Positions 48,598-59,208 are shown, counted from the first letter of the stretch. The stretch: DNA of 64,000 bases from Streptomyces ruber (GCF_014648075.1 NZ_BMQK01000009.1:62001-126000); one strand, 5' to 3'. The notes: generated from the sequence alone by a model not told the origin. A program made the numbers and translations.

Positions 48598-50265
48598 GTG
48601 ACAACGATCACTCCCGACGCCGGGAACCACACTCCGCCGGACGCCCCGCCCGGCGCCTCACTTCGCTCCGGCGGGGGTGCGCCCGGTACGCTCACCGCCG
48701 TGCCACACGCTGATCAGTCCCAAACCACCCAGAACGGCGAATCCGTGACCTACCCGGGACCGCCCAGGCCGGTGCACGTCTCCGCCGCACCCCTCGCGGA
48801 ACTCGCCGGTCAGCTGGGTGCCGAGCCGCCGGGGGCGGCCGCCGACGTCACGGGCATCACCCATGACTCGCGCGCCGTGCGCCCCGGTGACCTGTACGCA
48901 GCCCTGCCCGGCGCCCGTCTGCACGGCGCCGACTTCGTGACCCAGGCGGCCGGGCTCGGCGCGGTCGCCGTGCTCACCGACCCGTCCGGTGCCGAGCGCG
49001 CCGCCGCCACCGGGCTGCCGGTGCTCGTCGTGGACGACCCGCGCGCGCGGATGGGCGAACTGGCGGCCACGATCTACGGCCGGCCCGGGAACGACCTCCT
49101 CCAGATCGGCATCACCGGCACCTCCGGCAAGACCACGACCGCGTACCTGGTCGAGGGCGGCCTCAGGACGGCCCACGCCACCGGACTGATCGGCACCGTG
49201 GAGATGCGCGTCGGCGACGAGCGCATCAAGTCCGAGCGGACCACCCCCGAGGCCACCGACCTGCAGGCCCTGTTCGCCGTCATGCGCGAACGCGGGGTCG
49301 AGGCGGTCGCCATGGAGGTCTCCAGCCACGCGCTCGTCCTCGGCCGCGTCGACGGCTGCGTCTTCGACGTCGCCGTCTTCACCAACCTCAGCCCGGAGCA
49401 CATGGAGTTCCACTCCGGCATGGAGGACTACTTCCGGGCCAAGGCGCAGCTCTTCACCCCGGAACGCAGCGAACAGGGCGTGGTGAACCTCGACGACGAG
49501 TACGGCCGCCGGCTGGTGAAGGAGGCCGGCGTCCCCGTCGTCACCTACTCCGCCGAGGGCCACCCCGACGCCGACTGGCGCGCCGTGGACGTCCACGTCG
49601 GCCCGCTGGACTCCACGTTCACCGTCCTCGGCCCCCGGGGCGAGCGGATCACCGCCAGGTCGCCGCTGCCGGGCCCCTTCAACGTCGCCAACACCCTGGC
49701 CGCGATCACCGCCCTCGCCGCCGCCGGACTGGACCCGCAGACCGCCGCCGACGGCGTCGCCGCGGTGCCCGGCGTGCCCGGCCGCCTGGAGCGCGTGGAC
49801 GCCGGCCAGCCGTACCTGGCGGTCGTCGACTACGCGCACAAGACGGACGCGGTCGAGTCGGTGCTCAAGGCGCTCCGCAAGGTCACCGAGGGCGACCTGC
49901 ACGTCGTGCTCGGCTGCGGCGGCGACCGGGACACCACCAAGCGCGGCCCGATGGGCGCCGCCGCGGCCCGGCACGCCGACACCGCCGTACTGACCTCCGA
50001 CAACCCCCGCTCAGAGGACCCCCTCGCGATCCTCGCCACCATGCTCCAGGGCGCGGCGTCCGTCCCCGCGCACGAGCGCGGCGAGGTCCAGGTCTTCGAG
50101 GACCGGGCCGCCGCCATCGCCGCCGCCGTGGCCCGGGCACGGCCCGGGGACACCGTGCTGGTCGCGGGCAAGGGACACGAGCAGGGCCAGGACATCGCCG
50201 GGGTGGTGCGTCCCTTCGACGACCGCCAGGTGCTTCGCGAAGCTATCCAGAAGACCCAGGGATGA
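48598..50265 (+). CDS. murE: UDP-MurNAc-tripeptide ligase MurE
   Basis: A 555-residue Mur ligase that adds the diamino acid to UDP-MurNAc-L-Ala-D-Glu. The ATP site is GITGTSGKTTTAYL, the central domain has MEVSSHALVLGRV, and the substrate-selecting motif DNPR is present in TSDNPRSEDP, which indicates diaminopimelate (LL-DAP in Streptomyces) rather than lysine. An unusual Pro/Ser-rich N-terminal stretch of about 60 residues precedes the conserved domain; the GTG at 48598 has AGGAA 9 nt upstream, but later starts (for example GTG at 48745) cannot be ruled out. Only 4 bp separate its stop from murF. Confidence 0.95.
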   Translation: MTTITPDAGNHTPPDAPPGASLRSGGGAPGTLTAVPHADQSQTTQNGESVTYPGPPRPVHVSAAPLAELAGQLGAEPPGAAADVTGITHDSRAVRPGDLYAALPGARLHGADFVTQAAGLGAVAVLTDPSGAERAAATGLPVLVVDDPRARMGELAATIYGRPGNDLLQIGITGTSGKTTTAYLVEGGLRTAHATGLIGTVEMRVGDERIKSERTTPEATDLQALFAVMRERGVEAVAMEVSSHALVLGRVDGCVFDVAVFTNLSPEHMEFHSGMEDYFRAKAQLFTPERSEQGVVNLDDEYGRRLVKEAGVPVVTYSAEGHPDADWRAVDVHVGPLDSTFTVLGPRGERITARSPLPGPFNVANTLAAITALAAAGLDPQTAADGVAAVPGVPGRLERVDAGQPYLAVVDYAHKTDAVESVLKALRKVTEGDLHVVLGCGGDRDTTKRGPMGAAAARHADTAVLTSDNPRSEDPLAILATMLQGAASVPAHERGEVQVFEDRAAAIAAAVARARPGDTVLVAGKGHEQGQDIAGVVRPFDDRQVLREAIQKTQG

Positions 50266-50269
50266 ACTT

Positions 50270-51700
50270 GTGATCGCCCTCTCTCTCGCCGAGATCGCAG
50301 CAGTCGTCGGCGGGCAGACGCACGACATACCGGATCCGTCGGCGCTCGTCACCGGACCCGTCGTCCGGGACTCCCGCGAGGCGGTGCCCGGCAGCCTCTT
50401 CGTCGCCTTCGCCGGGGAGCACGTGGACGGCCACGACTTCGCCGCCTCCGTCGTGGAGGCGGGCGCGGCGGCCGTGCTGGCGTCCCGCCCCGTCGGTGTC
50501 CCCGCGATCGTCGTGGACGACGTCCAGGCGGCCCTCGGCGCCCTCGCGCGCCACGTCGTCACCCGGCTCGGCGCGACCGTCGTCGCCCTCACCGGCTCGG
50601 CCGGCAAGACCAGCACCAAGGACCTCGTCGCCCAGGTGCTCCAGCACCGGGCGCCGACCGTGTGGACGCCCGGCTCGCTCAACAACGAGATCGGCCTGCC
50701 GCTCACCGCGCTCAGCGCCGGCGAGGACACCCGCTACCTCGTCCTGGAGATGGGCGCCCGAGGCATCGGTCACATCCGCTACCTCACGGACCTCACGCCC
50801 CCGCGGATCGGCCTGGTCCTCAACGTCGGCACCGCGCACATCGGCGAGTTCGGCGGCCGGGAGCAGATCGCCCAGGCCAAGGGCGAGCTGGTGGAGGCCC
50901 TGCCGCCGGCGGACGAGGGCGGCGTCGCGGTGCTGAACGCCGACGATCCCCTCGTCCGCGCCATGGCCTCCCGGACGAGGGCCCGGGTGCTCCTCTTCGG
51001 GGAGGGCGACGAAGCGGACGTACGCGCCGAGAACGTGCGACTCACGGACAGCGGACAGCCCGCGTTCAGGCTTCACACACCCTCCGGTGCAAGCGATGTG
51101 ACGATGCGCCTGTACGGTGAGCACCACGTGTCGAACGCGCTCGCCGCGGCCGCCGTCGCCCATGAGCTGGGCATGTCCGCAACCGAGATCGCCACCGCGC
51201 TCTCCGGGGCGGGCTCCCTCTCCCGCTGGCGGATGGAGGTCACCGAGCGCCCGGACGGCGTGACGGTCGTCAACGACGCCTACAACGCGAACCCCGAGTC
51301 CATGCGGGCCGCCCTGCGCGCGCTCGCCGCGATGGGCAAGGCCGCACAGGCACAGGGGGGCCGTACGTGGGCGGTGCTCGGCAAGATGGCCGAGCTCGGG
51401 GACGAGGCGCTCGCCGAGCACGACGCGGTCGGACGGCTCGCCGTCCGGCTCAACGTCAGCAAGCTCGTCGCGGTCGGGGGCAGGGAAGCGTCCTGGCTGC
51501 AACTGGGCGCATATAACGAGGGTTCGTGGGGTGAGGAGTCGGTGCACGTGTCCGACGCACAGGCGGCGGTCGACCTGTTGCGCAGCGAGTTGCGCCCAGG
51601 GGACGTCGTGCTCGTGAAGGCGTCCCGGTCGGTGGGGTTGGAGAGCGTCGCCCAGGCGCTGCTCGAGACCGGTGCCGAGGGTGAGGTCGTCACCCGATGA
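50270..51700 (+). CDS. murF: UDP-MurNAc-tripeptide-D-Ala-D-Ala ligase MurF
   Basis: A 476-residue Mur ligase that adds D-Ala-D-Ala to complete the pentapeptide. It has [18 protein letters not shown] (ATP loop), the N-terminal [16 protein letters not shown], and [15 protein letters not shown], typical of MurF. The GTG start has AGGGATG upstream, overlapping the murE stop. Its own stop overlaps the mraY start by 4 bp. Confidence 0.96.
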   Translation: MIALSLAEIAAVVGGQTHDIPDPSALVTGPVVRDSREAVPGSLFVAFAGEHVDGHDFAASVVEAGAAAVLASRPVGVPAIVVDDVQAALGALARHVVTRLGATVVALTGSAGKTSTKDLVAQVLQHRAPTVWTPGSLNNEIGLPLTALSAGEDTRYLVLEMGARGIGHIRYLTDLTPPRIGLVLNVGTAHIGEFGGREQIAQAKGELVEALPPADEGGVAVLNADDPLVRAMASRTRARVLLFGEGDEADVRAENVRLTDSGQPAFRLHTPSGASDVTMRLYGEHHVSNALAAAAVAHELGMSATEIATALSGAGSLSRWRMEVTERPDGVTVVNDAYNANPESMRAALRALAAMGKAAQAQGGRTWAVLGKMAELGDEALAEHDAVGRLAVRLNVSKLVAVGGREASWLQLGAYNEGSWGEESVHVSDAQAAVDLLRSELRPGDVVLVKASRSVGLESVAQALLETGAEGEVVTR

Positions 51701-52791
51701 TGAAGCAGATCCTGTTCGCGGGAGTCATCGGCCTCTTCCTGACGCTGATCGGCACCCCGCTGCTGATCAAGCTGCTCGCCCGCAAGGGCTACGGCCAGTA
51801 CATCCGCGACGACGGCCCGCGGACGCACGGCAGCAAGCGCGGTACGCCGACCATGGGTGGTATCGCCTTCATCCTGGCGACGATCCTCGCCTACTTCGGG
51901 GCCAAGCTGCTCACGGTCTACCTGGACCCCGAGGCCGACGCCTCGCCGACCTTCTCGGGTCTGCTGGTCCTCGGCCTGATGGCGGGCATGGGCCTGGTCG
52001 GCTTCCTCGACGACTACATCAAGATCGTCAAGCGGCGGTCGCTCGGTCTGCGGGCCAAGGCGAAGATGGCCGGACAGCTGATCGTCGGTATCGCCTTCGC
52101 GGTGCTGTCGCTGCAGTTCGCGGACAACCGCGGCAACACCCCGGCCTCCACGAAGCTCTCCTTCGTGCAGGACTTCGGCTGGTCCATCGGCCCGGTGCTG
52201 TTCGTCGTCTGGGCGCTGTTCATGATTCTCGCCATGTCGAACGGCGTGAACCTGACCGACGGTCTGGACGGTCTCGCCACCGGTGCCTCCGTGCTCGTCT
52301 TCGGCGCGTACACCTTCATCGGCGTCTGGCAGTTCCAGGAGTCCTGCGCCAACGCGGAGACGCTCATCAACCCGGACGCCTGTTACGAGGTACGAGACCC
52401 CCTCGACCTCGCGATCGTCGCCTCCGCGCTGATGGGTGCCTGCCTCGGCTTCCTGTGGTGGAACACGTCGCCCGCCAAGATCTTCATGGGCGACACCGGT
52501 TCGCTGGCCCTCGGCGGCGCGCTCGCGGGTCTCGCGATCTGCTCCCGCACCGAGCTGCTGCTCGCGCTCCTCGGCGGCCTCTTCGTCCTGATCACCATGT
52601 CGGTCGTCATCCAGGTCGGCTCGTTCCGCCTGACCGGCAAACGCGTGTTCCGGATGGCACCGCTCCAGCACCACTTCGAGCTCAAGGGGTGGTCCGAGGT
52701 CCTTGTGGTGGTCCGGTTCTGGATCATCCAGGGCATCTGTGTGATCGTCGGTCTCGGTATCTTCTACGCGGGATGGGCGGCCGGGAAGTGA
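51697..52791 (+). CDS. mraY: Phospho-MurNAc-pentapeptide transferase MraY
   Basis: A 364-residue integral membrane enzyme with ten helices that makes lipid I from UDP-MurNAc-pentapeptide and undecaprenyl phosphate. Conserved sites are [16 protein letters not shown] (the catalytic Asp pair), [10 protein letters not shown], and [15 protein letters not shown]. The start ATG ATG overlaps the murF stop. It is slightly less GC-rich at codon third positions than its neighbours, as expected for a highly hydrophobic protein. Confidence 0.97.
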   Translation: MMKQILFAGVIGLFLTLIGTPLLIKLLARKGYGQYIRDDGPRTHGSKRGTPTMGGIAFILATILAYFGAKLLTVYLDPEADASPTFSGLLVLGLMAGMGLVGFLDDYIKIVKRRSLGLRAKAKMAGQLIVGIAFAVLSLQFADNRGNTPASTKLSFVQDFGWSIGPVLFVVWALFMILAMSNGVNLTDGLDGLATGASVLVFGAYTFIGVWQFQESCANAETLINPDACYEVRDPLDLAIVASALMGACLGFLWWNTSPAKIFMGDTGSLALGGALAGLAICSRTELLLALLGGLFVLITMSVVIQVGSFRLTGKRVFRMAPLQHHFELKGWSEVLVVVRFWIIQGICVIVGLGIFYAGWAAGK

Positions 52792-54203
52792 CGTCCTGGG
52801 ACGGCATGAGCATCACCGTCGCCGGCCTCGGCGTGAGCGGCGTCAGCGCCGCCCGCGCCCTGGCCGGCCTCGGCGCGCGGGTCACCGTCGTGGACGGCGG
52901 CGACTCGGAGGCCCTGCGCGAGCGCGCGGCCTCGCTGGAGACCGCCGAGGGCATCGCCGTACGGCTCGGCGACGCCGACACGCTGCCCGAGGGCACCGAA
53001 CTGGTCGTCACCTCGCCGGGCTGGAAGCCCACGGCACCGCTGTTCGCCGCCGCCGCCGAGGCGGGCGTGGACGTCGTCGGGGACGTGGAGATCGCCTGGC
53101 GGCTGCGCGGCCCGGACGCCGCGCCCTGGCTCGCGGTCACCGGCACCAACGGCAAGACCACGACCACGCGGATGCTCGCGTCGATCCTGCGGGCCGCAGG
53201 CCTGCGCACGGCGGCCGTCGGCAACATCGGCACGCCGATCGTCGACGTGGTGCTCGGCGAGGAGGAGCACGACGTCCTGGCCGTCGAGCTCTCCAGCTAC
53301 CAGCTGCACTGGACGCCGTCCCTGCGCGCCCACTCCGCCGCCGTCCTGAACCTCGCCCCCGACCACCTCGACTGGCACGGCTCCATGGAGGCGTACGCCG
53401 CCGACAAGGGCCGGATCTACGAGGGCAACCGGGTCGCCTGCGTCTACAACGCCGCCGACAGGGCCACCGAGGACCTGGTGCGCGAGGCGGACGTCGAGGA
53501 GGGCTGCCGGGCGATCGGCTTCACCCTGGGCACGCCCGGCCCGTCCCAACTCGGCGTGGTCGACGGCATCCTGGTCGACCGCGCCTTCGTCGAGAACCGG
53601 CACAAGAACGCCCAGGAACTCGCCGAGGTCGCGGACGTGAACCCGCCGGCCCCGCACAACATCGCCAACGCCCTCGCGGCCGCCGCCCTGGCCCGCGCCT
53701 TCGGGGTGCCCGCCACGGCCGTACGGGACGGCCTGCGGGCCTTCACCCCGGACGCCCACCGCATCGCGCACGTGGCGGACGTGGACGGGGTCGCCTACGT
53801 CGACGACTCCAAGGCGACCAACCCCCACGCGGCCGAGGCGTCGTTGGCGGCGTACGAGTCGATCGTGTGGATCGCGGGCGGGCTCGCCAAGGGCGCGACC
53901 TTCGACGAACTGGTGACGAGGTCGGCGAAGCGGCTCAAGGGGGTCGTCCTGATCGGCGCCGATCGTGGCCTGATCCGGGAGGCGCTGGCGCGACACGCGC
54001 CCGAGGTGCCCGTCGTGGACCTCGACCGGACCGACACTGGGGCGATGTCCGCGGCGGTCGGGGAGGCGCGGCGGCTCGCCGGCGCCGGCGACACGGTGCT
54101 GCTGGCCCCGGCCTGCGCCTCCATGGACATGTTCGTCAACTACAACCAGCGCGGGGACGCGTTCGCGGAGGCCGTCCGCGGACTCGCCGCCGCGGGCGCC
54201 TGA
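52788..54203 (+). CDS. murD: UDP-MurNAc-L-alanine-D-glutamate ligase MurD
   Basis: A 471-residue Mur ligase adding D-Glu to UDP-MurNAc-L-Ala. It has the N-terminal UDP-binding [13 protein letters not shown], the ATP loop [37 protein letters not shown], and [10 protein letters not shown] near the end. The GTG start overlaps the mraY stop by 4 bp (GTGA); an ATG five codons earlier, inside mraY, is an alternative with GGGAT near. It functions before MurE in the pathway although it follows mraY in the operon. Confidence 0.95.
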   Translation: MTSWDGMSITVAGLGVSGVSAARALAGLGARVTVVDGGDSEALRERAASLETAEGIAVRLGDADTLPEGTELVVTSPGWKPTAPLFAAAAEAGVDVVGDVEIAWRLRGPDAAPWLAVTGTNGKTTTTRMLASILRAAGLRTAAVGNIGTPIVDVVLGEEEHDVLAVELSSYQLHWTPSLRAHSAAVLNLAPDHLDWHGSMEAYAADKGRIYEGNRVACVYNAADRATEDLVREADVEEGCRAIGFTLGTPGPSQLGVVDGILVDRAFVENRHKNAQELAEVADVNPPAPHNIANALAAAALARAFGVPATAVRDGLRAFTPDAHRIAHVADVDGVAYVDDSKATNPHAAEASLAAYESIVWIAGGLAKGATFDELVTRSAKRLKGVVLIGADRGLIREALARHAPEVPVVDLDRTDTGAMSAAVGEARRLAGAGDTVLLAPACASMDMFVNYNQRGDAFAEAVRGLAAAGA

Positions 54204-54297
54204 GCGGCGGGTCCGGGCCGCTCCGGGCGCGCACGGGACCTTCGGGAGGGACGCGTGTCGGCACCGTACGGACCCCGCCGCGAGGGGAGGGCGCACG

Positions 54298-55671
54298 ATG
54301 GCCGCTAGCCGCACGACGCGTACCACCCGTACCCGGGCCGGCCGTCCGCCCCTCCAGCGCGTCACCCGGCGGCCCCCCGTCCCGCGCCCCCCGCGCGACA
54401 ACCCCCTGCGGCGGCTGCACACGCGCGCGCGGAAGACCTGGGACCGGCCGCTGACCGCCTACTACGTGCTCCTCGGCGGCAGTGCGCTGATCACCGTGCT
54501 GGGCCTCGTGATGGTCTACTCGGCCTCCCAGATCAAGGCGCTCCAGCTGTCGCTGCCGGGGTCGTACTTCTTCCAGAAGCAGTTCCTGGCCGCGGTGATA
54601 GGAACCGCGCTGCTGTTCGCCGCCTCCCGGATGCCGGTACGGCTGCACCGGGCGCTGGCCTACCCGATCCTGGCCGTCTCGGTCGTCCTGATGGCGCTGG
54701 TGCAGGTGCCAGGGATAGGGATGGCGGTCAACGGCAACCAGAACTGGCTCTCCCTCGGCGGCCCGTTCCAGTTGCAGCCGAGCGAGTTCGGCAAGCTCGC
54801 GCTGGTGCTGTGGGGCGCCGACCTGCTCGCGCGCAAACAGGACAAGCGGCTGCTGACCCAGTGGAAGCACATGCTCGTGCCGCTGGTCCCGGTGGCCTTC
54901 ATGCTGCTCGGGCTCATCATGCTCGGCGGCGACATGGGCACCGCCATCATCCTCACGGCCATCCTGTTCGGCCTGCTGTGGCTGGCGGGCGCCCCGACCC
55001 GGCTGTTCGCCGGGGTGCTGGCCGCCGCCGTGGTCATCGGCGCCGTCCTCATCTGGACCAGCCCCAACCGCATGTCCCGGCTCGCCTGCCTGGGCGCCAC
55101 GGACCCCGGCCCGGACGACGCCTGCTGGCAGGCCGTGCACGGCATCTACGCGCTCGCGTCCGGCGGACTCTTCGGCTCCGGTCTCGGCGCGAGTGTGGAA
55201 AAATGGGGTCAACTCCCGGAAGCGCACACCGACTTCATCTTCGCCGTCACCGGTGAGGAACTGGGCCTCGCGGGGACGCTGTCGGTGCTCGCCCTCTTCG
55301 CGGCTCTAGGCTATGCGGGTATCCGCGTGGCCGGACGTACGGAGGATCCCTTCGTCAGGTATGCCGCGGGAGGCGTGACCACGTGGATCACCGCTCAGGC
55401 AGTGATCAACATCGGTGCGGTGCTCGGTCTGCTGCCGATCGCCGGGGTCCCGCTCCCGCTGTTCTCCTACGGGGGGTCCGCCCTGCTGCCGACCATGTTC
55501 GCCATCGGGCTGTTGATCGCGTTCGCGCGCGAGGAGCCCGCTGCGCGGGCGGCGCTTGCGATGCGTCAACCTCGCTTTGGTAAAAAGCGGGCTGGAGGCC
55601 CTCAGGGGCCCGGGAGATGGAACACGATGCGACGGCGTGCCTCGGCGGCGCGCTCGTCCGGAGAGCGGTGA
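54298..55671 (+). CDS. ftsW: Septal peptidoglycan glycosyltransferase FtsW
   Basis: A 457-residue SEDS-family polymerase with ten membrane helices. It polymerises lipid II at the septum together with FtsI. The family signatures are VNGNQNWLSLGGPFQLQPSE, SEFGKLALVLW, FAVTGEELGLAG, and PLPLFSYGGSALL. A 50-residue Arg/Thr/Pro-rich N-terminal extension precedes helix 1, and a basic tail ends it. The ATG has GGGAGGG 6-7 nt upstream; the frame overlaps nothing, leaving a 94-bp gap after murD. CTA and TAT codons near 55310 are rare for this genome but not disruptive. Confidence 0.96.
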   Translation: MAASRTTRTTRTRAGRPPLQRVTRRPPVPRPPRDNPLRRLHTRARKTWDRPLTAYYVLLGGSALITVLGLVMVYSASQIKALQLSLPGSYFFQKQFLAAVIGTALLFAASRMPVRLHRALAYPILAVSVVLMALVQVPGIGMAVNGNQNWLSLGGPFQLQPSEFGKLALVLWGADLLARKQDKRLLTQWKHMLVPLVPVAFMLLGLIMLGGDMGTAIILTAILFGLLWLAGAPTRLFAGVLAAAVVIGAVLIWTSPNRMSRLACLGATDPGPDDACWQAVHGIYALASGGLFGSGLGASVEKWGQLPEAHTDFIFAVTGEELGLAGTLSVLALFAALGYAGIRVAGRTEDPFVRYAAGGVTTWITAQAVINIGAVLGLLPIAGVPLPLFSYGGSALLPTMFAIGLLIAFAREEPAARAALAMRQPRFGKKRAGGPQGPGRWNTMRRRASAARSSGER

Positions 55672-55677
55672 ATTTCG

Positions 55678-56769
55678 GTGCATGTCGTCCTCGCCGGTGG
55701 CGGAACCGCCGGCCACATCGAGCCCGCGCTCGCCCTCGCGGACGCCCTGCGCAGGCAGGACCCGACCGTGGGGATCACGGCCCTGGGCACGGAGCGCGGC
55801 CTGGAGACCCGGCTCGTCCCCGAGCGCGGCTACGAACTCGCGCTGATCCCCGCCGTGCCCCTGCCGCGCAAGCCCACGCCCGAGCTGATCACCGTGCCCG
55901 GACGGCTGCGCGGCACGATCAAGGCGACCGAGCAGATCCTGGAGCGCACCAAGGCGGACGCGGTCGTCGGCTTCGGCGGTTACGTGGCGCTCCCCGGCTA
56001 CCTCGCGGCCAAGCGCCTCGGCGTGCCGATCGTGATCCACGAGGCGAACGCCCGGCCGGGCCTGGCCAACAAGATCGGCTCGCGGTACGCGGCCCGGGTC
56101 GCCGTCTCCACCCCGGACAGCAAGCTGCGCGACGCCCGCTACATCGGCATCCCGCTGCGCCGCTCCATCGCCACCCTCGACCGGGCCGCCGTCCGCCCCG
56201 AGGCACGGGCCGCCTTCGGTCTCGACCCCCAGCTCCCGACCCTGCTCGTCTCCGGCGGCTCGCAGGGCGCCCGCCGCCTCAACGAGGTGGTCCAGCAGGT
56301 CGCGCCGTACCTCCAGCAGGCCGGAATCCAGATCCTGCACGCGGTGGGCCCGAAGAACGAACTGCCGCAGGTGCACCAGATGCCCGGGATGCCGCCCTAC
56401 ATCCCGGTACCGTACGTGGACCGGATGGACCTCGCGTACGCCGCGGCCGACATGATGCTCTGCCGCGCGGGCGCGATGACCGTCGCCGAACTCTCCGCCG
56501 TCGGGCTGCCGGCCGCCTACGTCCCGCTGCCCATCGGCAACGGCGAACAGCGGCTGAACGCCCAGCCGGTGGTCAAGGCCGGCGGCGGACTGCTGGTCGA
56601 CGACGCGGAACTGACGCCCGAATGGGTGCAGGGCAACGTCCTGCCCGTGCTCGCCGACCCGCACCGCCTGTTCGAGATGTCCCGCGCCGCCAGCGAGTTC
56701 GGCCGCCGGGACGCCGACGACCTGCTCGTCGGCATGGTGTACGAGGCGATCGCCTCCCGCCGCCAATAG
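55678..56769 (+). CDS. murG: UDP-GlcNAc:lipid I N-acetylglucosaminyltransferase MurG
   Basis: A 363-residue GT28 enzyme that makes lipid II on the inner membrane face. It has the acceptor loop [33 protein letters not shown], and the UDP-GlcNAc motif [15 protein letters not shown]; then [18 protein letters not shown] and [13 protein letters not shown]. The GTG start follows ftsW by 6 bp, so the two genes are coupled. A strong hairpin lies in the 150-bp gap before ftsQ. Confidence 0.97.
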   Translation: MHVVLAGGGTAGHIEPALALADALRRQDPTVGITALGTERGLETRLVPERGYELALIPAVPLPRKPTPELITVPGRLRGTIKATEQILERTKADAVVGFGGYVALPGYLAAKRLGVPIVIHEANARPGLANKIGSRYAARVAVSTPDSKLRDARYIGIPLRRSIATLDRAAVRPEARAAFGLDPQLPTLLVSGGSQGARRLNEVVQQVAPYLQQAGIQILHAVGPKNELPQVHQMPGMPPYIPVPYVDRMDLAYAAADMMLCRAGAMTVAELSAVGLPAAYVPLPIGNGEQRLNAQPVVKAGGGLLVDDAELTPEWVQGNVLPVLADPHRLFEMSRAASEFGRRDADDLLVGMVYEAIASRRQ

Positions 56770-56798
56770 CATCGGCGAGTGAGCCGAAGGGGCGCGAC

Positions 56799-56860
56799 GG
56801 TGTCGAGAGGCCGGCCGCGCGGAGGCGCGCGGCGCTGAGCGCGGCCGGCCTCTCGACACC
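56799..56860 (+). terminator. 21-bp-stem hairpin between murG and ftsQ
   Basis: Arms 56799-56819 and 56840-56860 are perfectly complementary over 21 bp (GGTGTCGAGAGGCCGGCC and three more bases on the left). The 20-nt loop itself contains short complementary CGCG runs. It lies inside the dcw cluster and would weaken or end read-through from murG into ftsQ and ftsZ. Confidence 0.8.
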
Positions 56861-56919
56861 GGCCGGGGGCGCCCCGGCGGGGTGCCCCGGGGGAGAACCG
56901 AGCCCTGAAAGGAAGGCGC

Positions 56920-57714
56920 GTGGCCGGACCGACGGCGACCACCGAGCACGAGGCGGACGAGGAGCTCGGGACCGGCCCGCCCGGCAGGCGGCTGCCCCGC
57001 CCGGGCACGCTCATCGTCGCGGCCCTGGCCCTCGCGCTGGTCGCGGTGGGCTGCCTCTGGGTGCTGTACGGCTCGCAGTGGCTGCGCGCGGAGACAGTGT
57101 CGGTGTCGGGTACACGGGTTCTGACCCCGGAGCAGGTCCGCGAGGCGGCGGACGTGCCGCTCGGCGCCCCGCTGATTTCCGTCGACACCGATACGATCGA
57201 GGCGCGTTTGCGCCAGAAATTGCCGCGAATTGACGCGGTGTCGGTCGACCGCTCCTGGCCCCACGGAATCGACCTGAAAGTGACCGAGCGTACGGCGGTT
57301 CTGATTGTCGAGGAGCCGGAGAATGCGGGCAAGTACGTCGAAGTGGACGCGAAGGGCGTGCGATACGCCACGGTCCCGCGTGCTCCCAAGGGTGTCCCGA
57401 CGCTGGAATTGGCCGTTTCCCGGCCGTCCCAGCCGTCGGCCACTCGCCGCTTCGACAGCGACCGGCTGGTCCGGGAAGCCGTCCGTGTCGCCGGGGACAT
57501 GCCGGACGCGGTGGCTGGGCAGACGCAGGTCGTCAAGGTCCGTTCCTACGACTCCATCTCGCTGGAACTCGCCGACGGCCGGACCGTCGCGTGGGGCAGC
57601 GGTGAGAAGGGCCGCGCGAAGGCACGCACACTGACCGCGCTGATGAAAGCCGCGCCCCGTGCGCGGCACTTCGACGTGAGTGTTCCCACCGCCCCTGCGT
57701 CATCGGGGAGTTGA
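56920..57714 (+). CDS. ftsQ: Cell division protein FtsQ
   Basis: A 264-residue bitopic divisome protein. A Pro/Gly-rich cytoplasmic tail leads to a membrane helix (LIVAALALALVAVGCLWVLY), then the POTRA domain (SGTRVLTPEQVREAADVP) and the FtsQ beta domain. It holds the FtsL-FtsB complex at the septum. AAGGAAGG lies 5-6 nt before the GTG. Codons from about 57170 to 57430 include many A/T-ending ones (ATT, TTG, AAA, GTT), unusual in this genome. Confidence 0.93.
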   Translation: MAGPTATTEHEADEELGTGPPGRRLPRPGTLIVAALALALVAVGCLWVLYGSQWLRAETVSVSGTRVLTPEQVREAADVPLGAPLISVDTDTIEARLRQKLPRIDAVSVDRSWPHGIDLKVTERTAVLIVEEPENAGKYVEVDAKGVRYATVPRAPKGVPTLELAVSRPSQPSATRRFDSDRLVREAVRVAGDMPDAVAGQTQVVKVRSYDSISLELADGRTVAWGSGEKGRAKARTLTALMKAAPRARHFDVSVPTAPASSGS

Positions 57715-57990
57715 CGCACATCCGCGCAGGCCAGCACCCTGGTTGGGCAGCGCTATGGCTGATCACATAGGGTGAAAAGAAAAACGGGAGGTTCGGCGTG
57801 TTCGTTGAACGTGCGCCACTTGTCGACTTAGTGTCCTGTTCGGAAGAGTCCCAGGAGCACGCACACTGGTAACCCTAAACTTCAGCGTTAGGGTTCGGGT
57901 CGGCGATACGGACCGTCCCAATCGGCATCCGTCGTCACCTCGCTCCACCGCGAAGTGACGACCCGTAAATCGAGGCGAGAGGCCTTCGAC
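57715..57990 (+). promoter_or_regulatory. ftsZ promoter and leader region
   Basis: This 276-bp gap before ftsZ holds several AT-richer stretches with -10-like sequences (CATAGGGT at about 57767, TTAGTG at about 57829, CTAAAC at about 57875) and the inverted repeat described separately. In S. coelicolor ftsZ has three promoters in this gap, one induced during sporulation (from memory). No gene is seen here. Confidence 0.65.
57871..57895. promoter_or_regulatory. AACCCTAA/TTAGGGTT inverted repeat upstream of ftsZ
   Basis: Two perfect 8-bp arms are separated by 9 bp, centred about 107 bp before the ftsZ start. That is close to where the developmental ftsZ promoter of S. coelicolor starts (about 119 nt upstream, from memory). 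It may be an operator or a leader hairpin. Confidence 0.6.
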
Positions 57991-59208
57991 GTGGCAGCAC
58001 CGCAGAACTACCTCGCAGTCATCAAGGTCATCGGTGTCGGCGGCGGTGGTGTCAATGCCATCAACCGAATGATCGAGGTCGGTCTCAAGGGTGTCGAGTT
58101 CATCGCGATCAACACCGACGCCCAGGCGCTGTTGATGAGCGACGCCGACGTCAAGCTCGACGTCGGCCGTGAACTCACCCGCGGACTCGGCGCCGGCGCC
58201 AACCCGGCCGTCGGGCGCAAGGCCGCCGAGGACCACCGCGAGGAGATCGAGGAGGTCCTCAAGGGGGCCGACATGGTCTTCGTGACGGCGGGTGAGGGCG
58301 GCGGCACCGGCACCGGCGGCGCGCCCGTCGTGGCCAACATCGCCCGCTCGCTGGGTGCCCTCACCATCGGCGTGGTCACGCGCCCCTTCACCTTCGAGGG
58401 ACGGCGCCGCGCCAACCAGGCCGAGGACGGCATCGCCGAGCTCCGCGAAGAGGTCGACACCCTCATCGTCATCCCGAACGACCGGCTGCTGTCCATCTCG
58501 GACCGCCAGGTGTCGGTCCTCGACGCCTTCAAGTCGGCCGACCAGGTTCTGCTCTCCGGTGTCCAGGGCATCACCGACCTCATCACCACGCCCGGTCTCA
58601 TCAACCTCGACTTCGCCGACGTGAAGTCCGTCATGTCCGAGGCCGGATCGGCCCTGATGGGCATCGGCTCGGCCCGCGGCGACGACCGCGCGGTGGCCGC
58701 CGCCGAGATGGCGATCTCCTCGCCGCTCCTGGAGGCGTCCATCGACGGCGCCCGGGGCGTGCTGCTCTCCATCTCCGGCGGCTCCGACCTCGGTCTCTTC
58801 GAGATCAACGAGGCCGCCCAGCTGGTGAGCGAGGCCGCTCACCCCGAGGCCAACATCATCTTCGGTGCCGTCATCGACGACGCCCTCGGCGACGAGGTAC
58901 GGGTCACCGTGATCGCCGCCGGCTTCGACGGCGGCCAGCCCCCGGCGAAGCGGGAGAACATCCTCGGCTCCGCCGCCGTCAAGCGCGAGGAGCCCGCTCC
59001 CCCCGCACGGCCCGCCGTGGAGCGGGTGGAACGGGAGAGCCGCCCGGCCTTCGGCGCGCTCGGCAGCGTGACGCCGAAGGAGGAGCCGGAGCCCGCCCCG
59101 GAGCCGGTGCAGCACCACGAGGTCCCGGTCTCCCCGCCGGTCCCGCCGTCGCGGACGTACGCCGACAGCGCGGCCGAGGAACTGGACGTGCCGGACTTCC
59201 TGAAGTGA
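57991..59208 (+). CDS. ftsZ: Cell division GTPase FtsZ
   Basis: A 405-residue tubulin homologue that forms the Z-ring ladders for sporulation septa and the vegetative cross-walls. The N-terminus is [20 protein letters not shown], the GTP signature is [16 protein letters not shown], and the T7 loop is [13 protein letters not shown] with the catalytic Asp residues. A disordered Pro/Glu/Val-rich linker (residues about 320-385) leads to the conserved C-terminal peptide DVPDFLK that binds SepF. The GTG start gives the known [11 protein letters not shown]-terminus and has GAGAGG about 9 nt upstream; a longer frame from 57955 is not supported. Its stop overlaps the next gene's start by 4 bp. Confidence 0.98.
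   Translation: MAAPQNYLAVIKVIGVGGGGVNAINRMIEVGLKGVEFIAINTDAQALLMSDADVKLDVGRELTRGLGAGANPAVGRKAAEDHREEIEEVLKGADMVFVTAGEGGGTGTGGAPVVANIARSLGALTIGVVTRPFTFEGRRRANQAEDGIAELREEVDTLIVIPNDRLLSISDRQVSVLDAFKSADQVLLSGVQGITDLITTPGLINLDFADVKSVMSEAGSALMGIGSARGDDRAVAAAEMAISSPLLEASIDGARGVLLSISGGSDLGLFEINEAAQLVSEAAHPEANIIFGAVIDDALGDEVRVTVIAAGFDGGQPPAKRENILGSAAVKREEPAPPARPAVERVERESRPAFGALGSVTPKEEPEPAPEPVQHHEVPVSPPVPPSRTYADSAAEELDVPDFLK

Noticed and set aside
47113-50265. 1050-codon frame ending in MurE
   Set aside because: The first 495 codons are an alternative frame of ftsI with low-complexity product; the murE start near 48598 has a ribosome site.
51672-54203. Fusion of an N-terminal part with MurD
   Set aside because: The first part is an out-of-frame reading of mraY; mraY and murD are separate genes that overlap by 4 bp.
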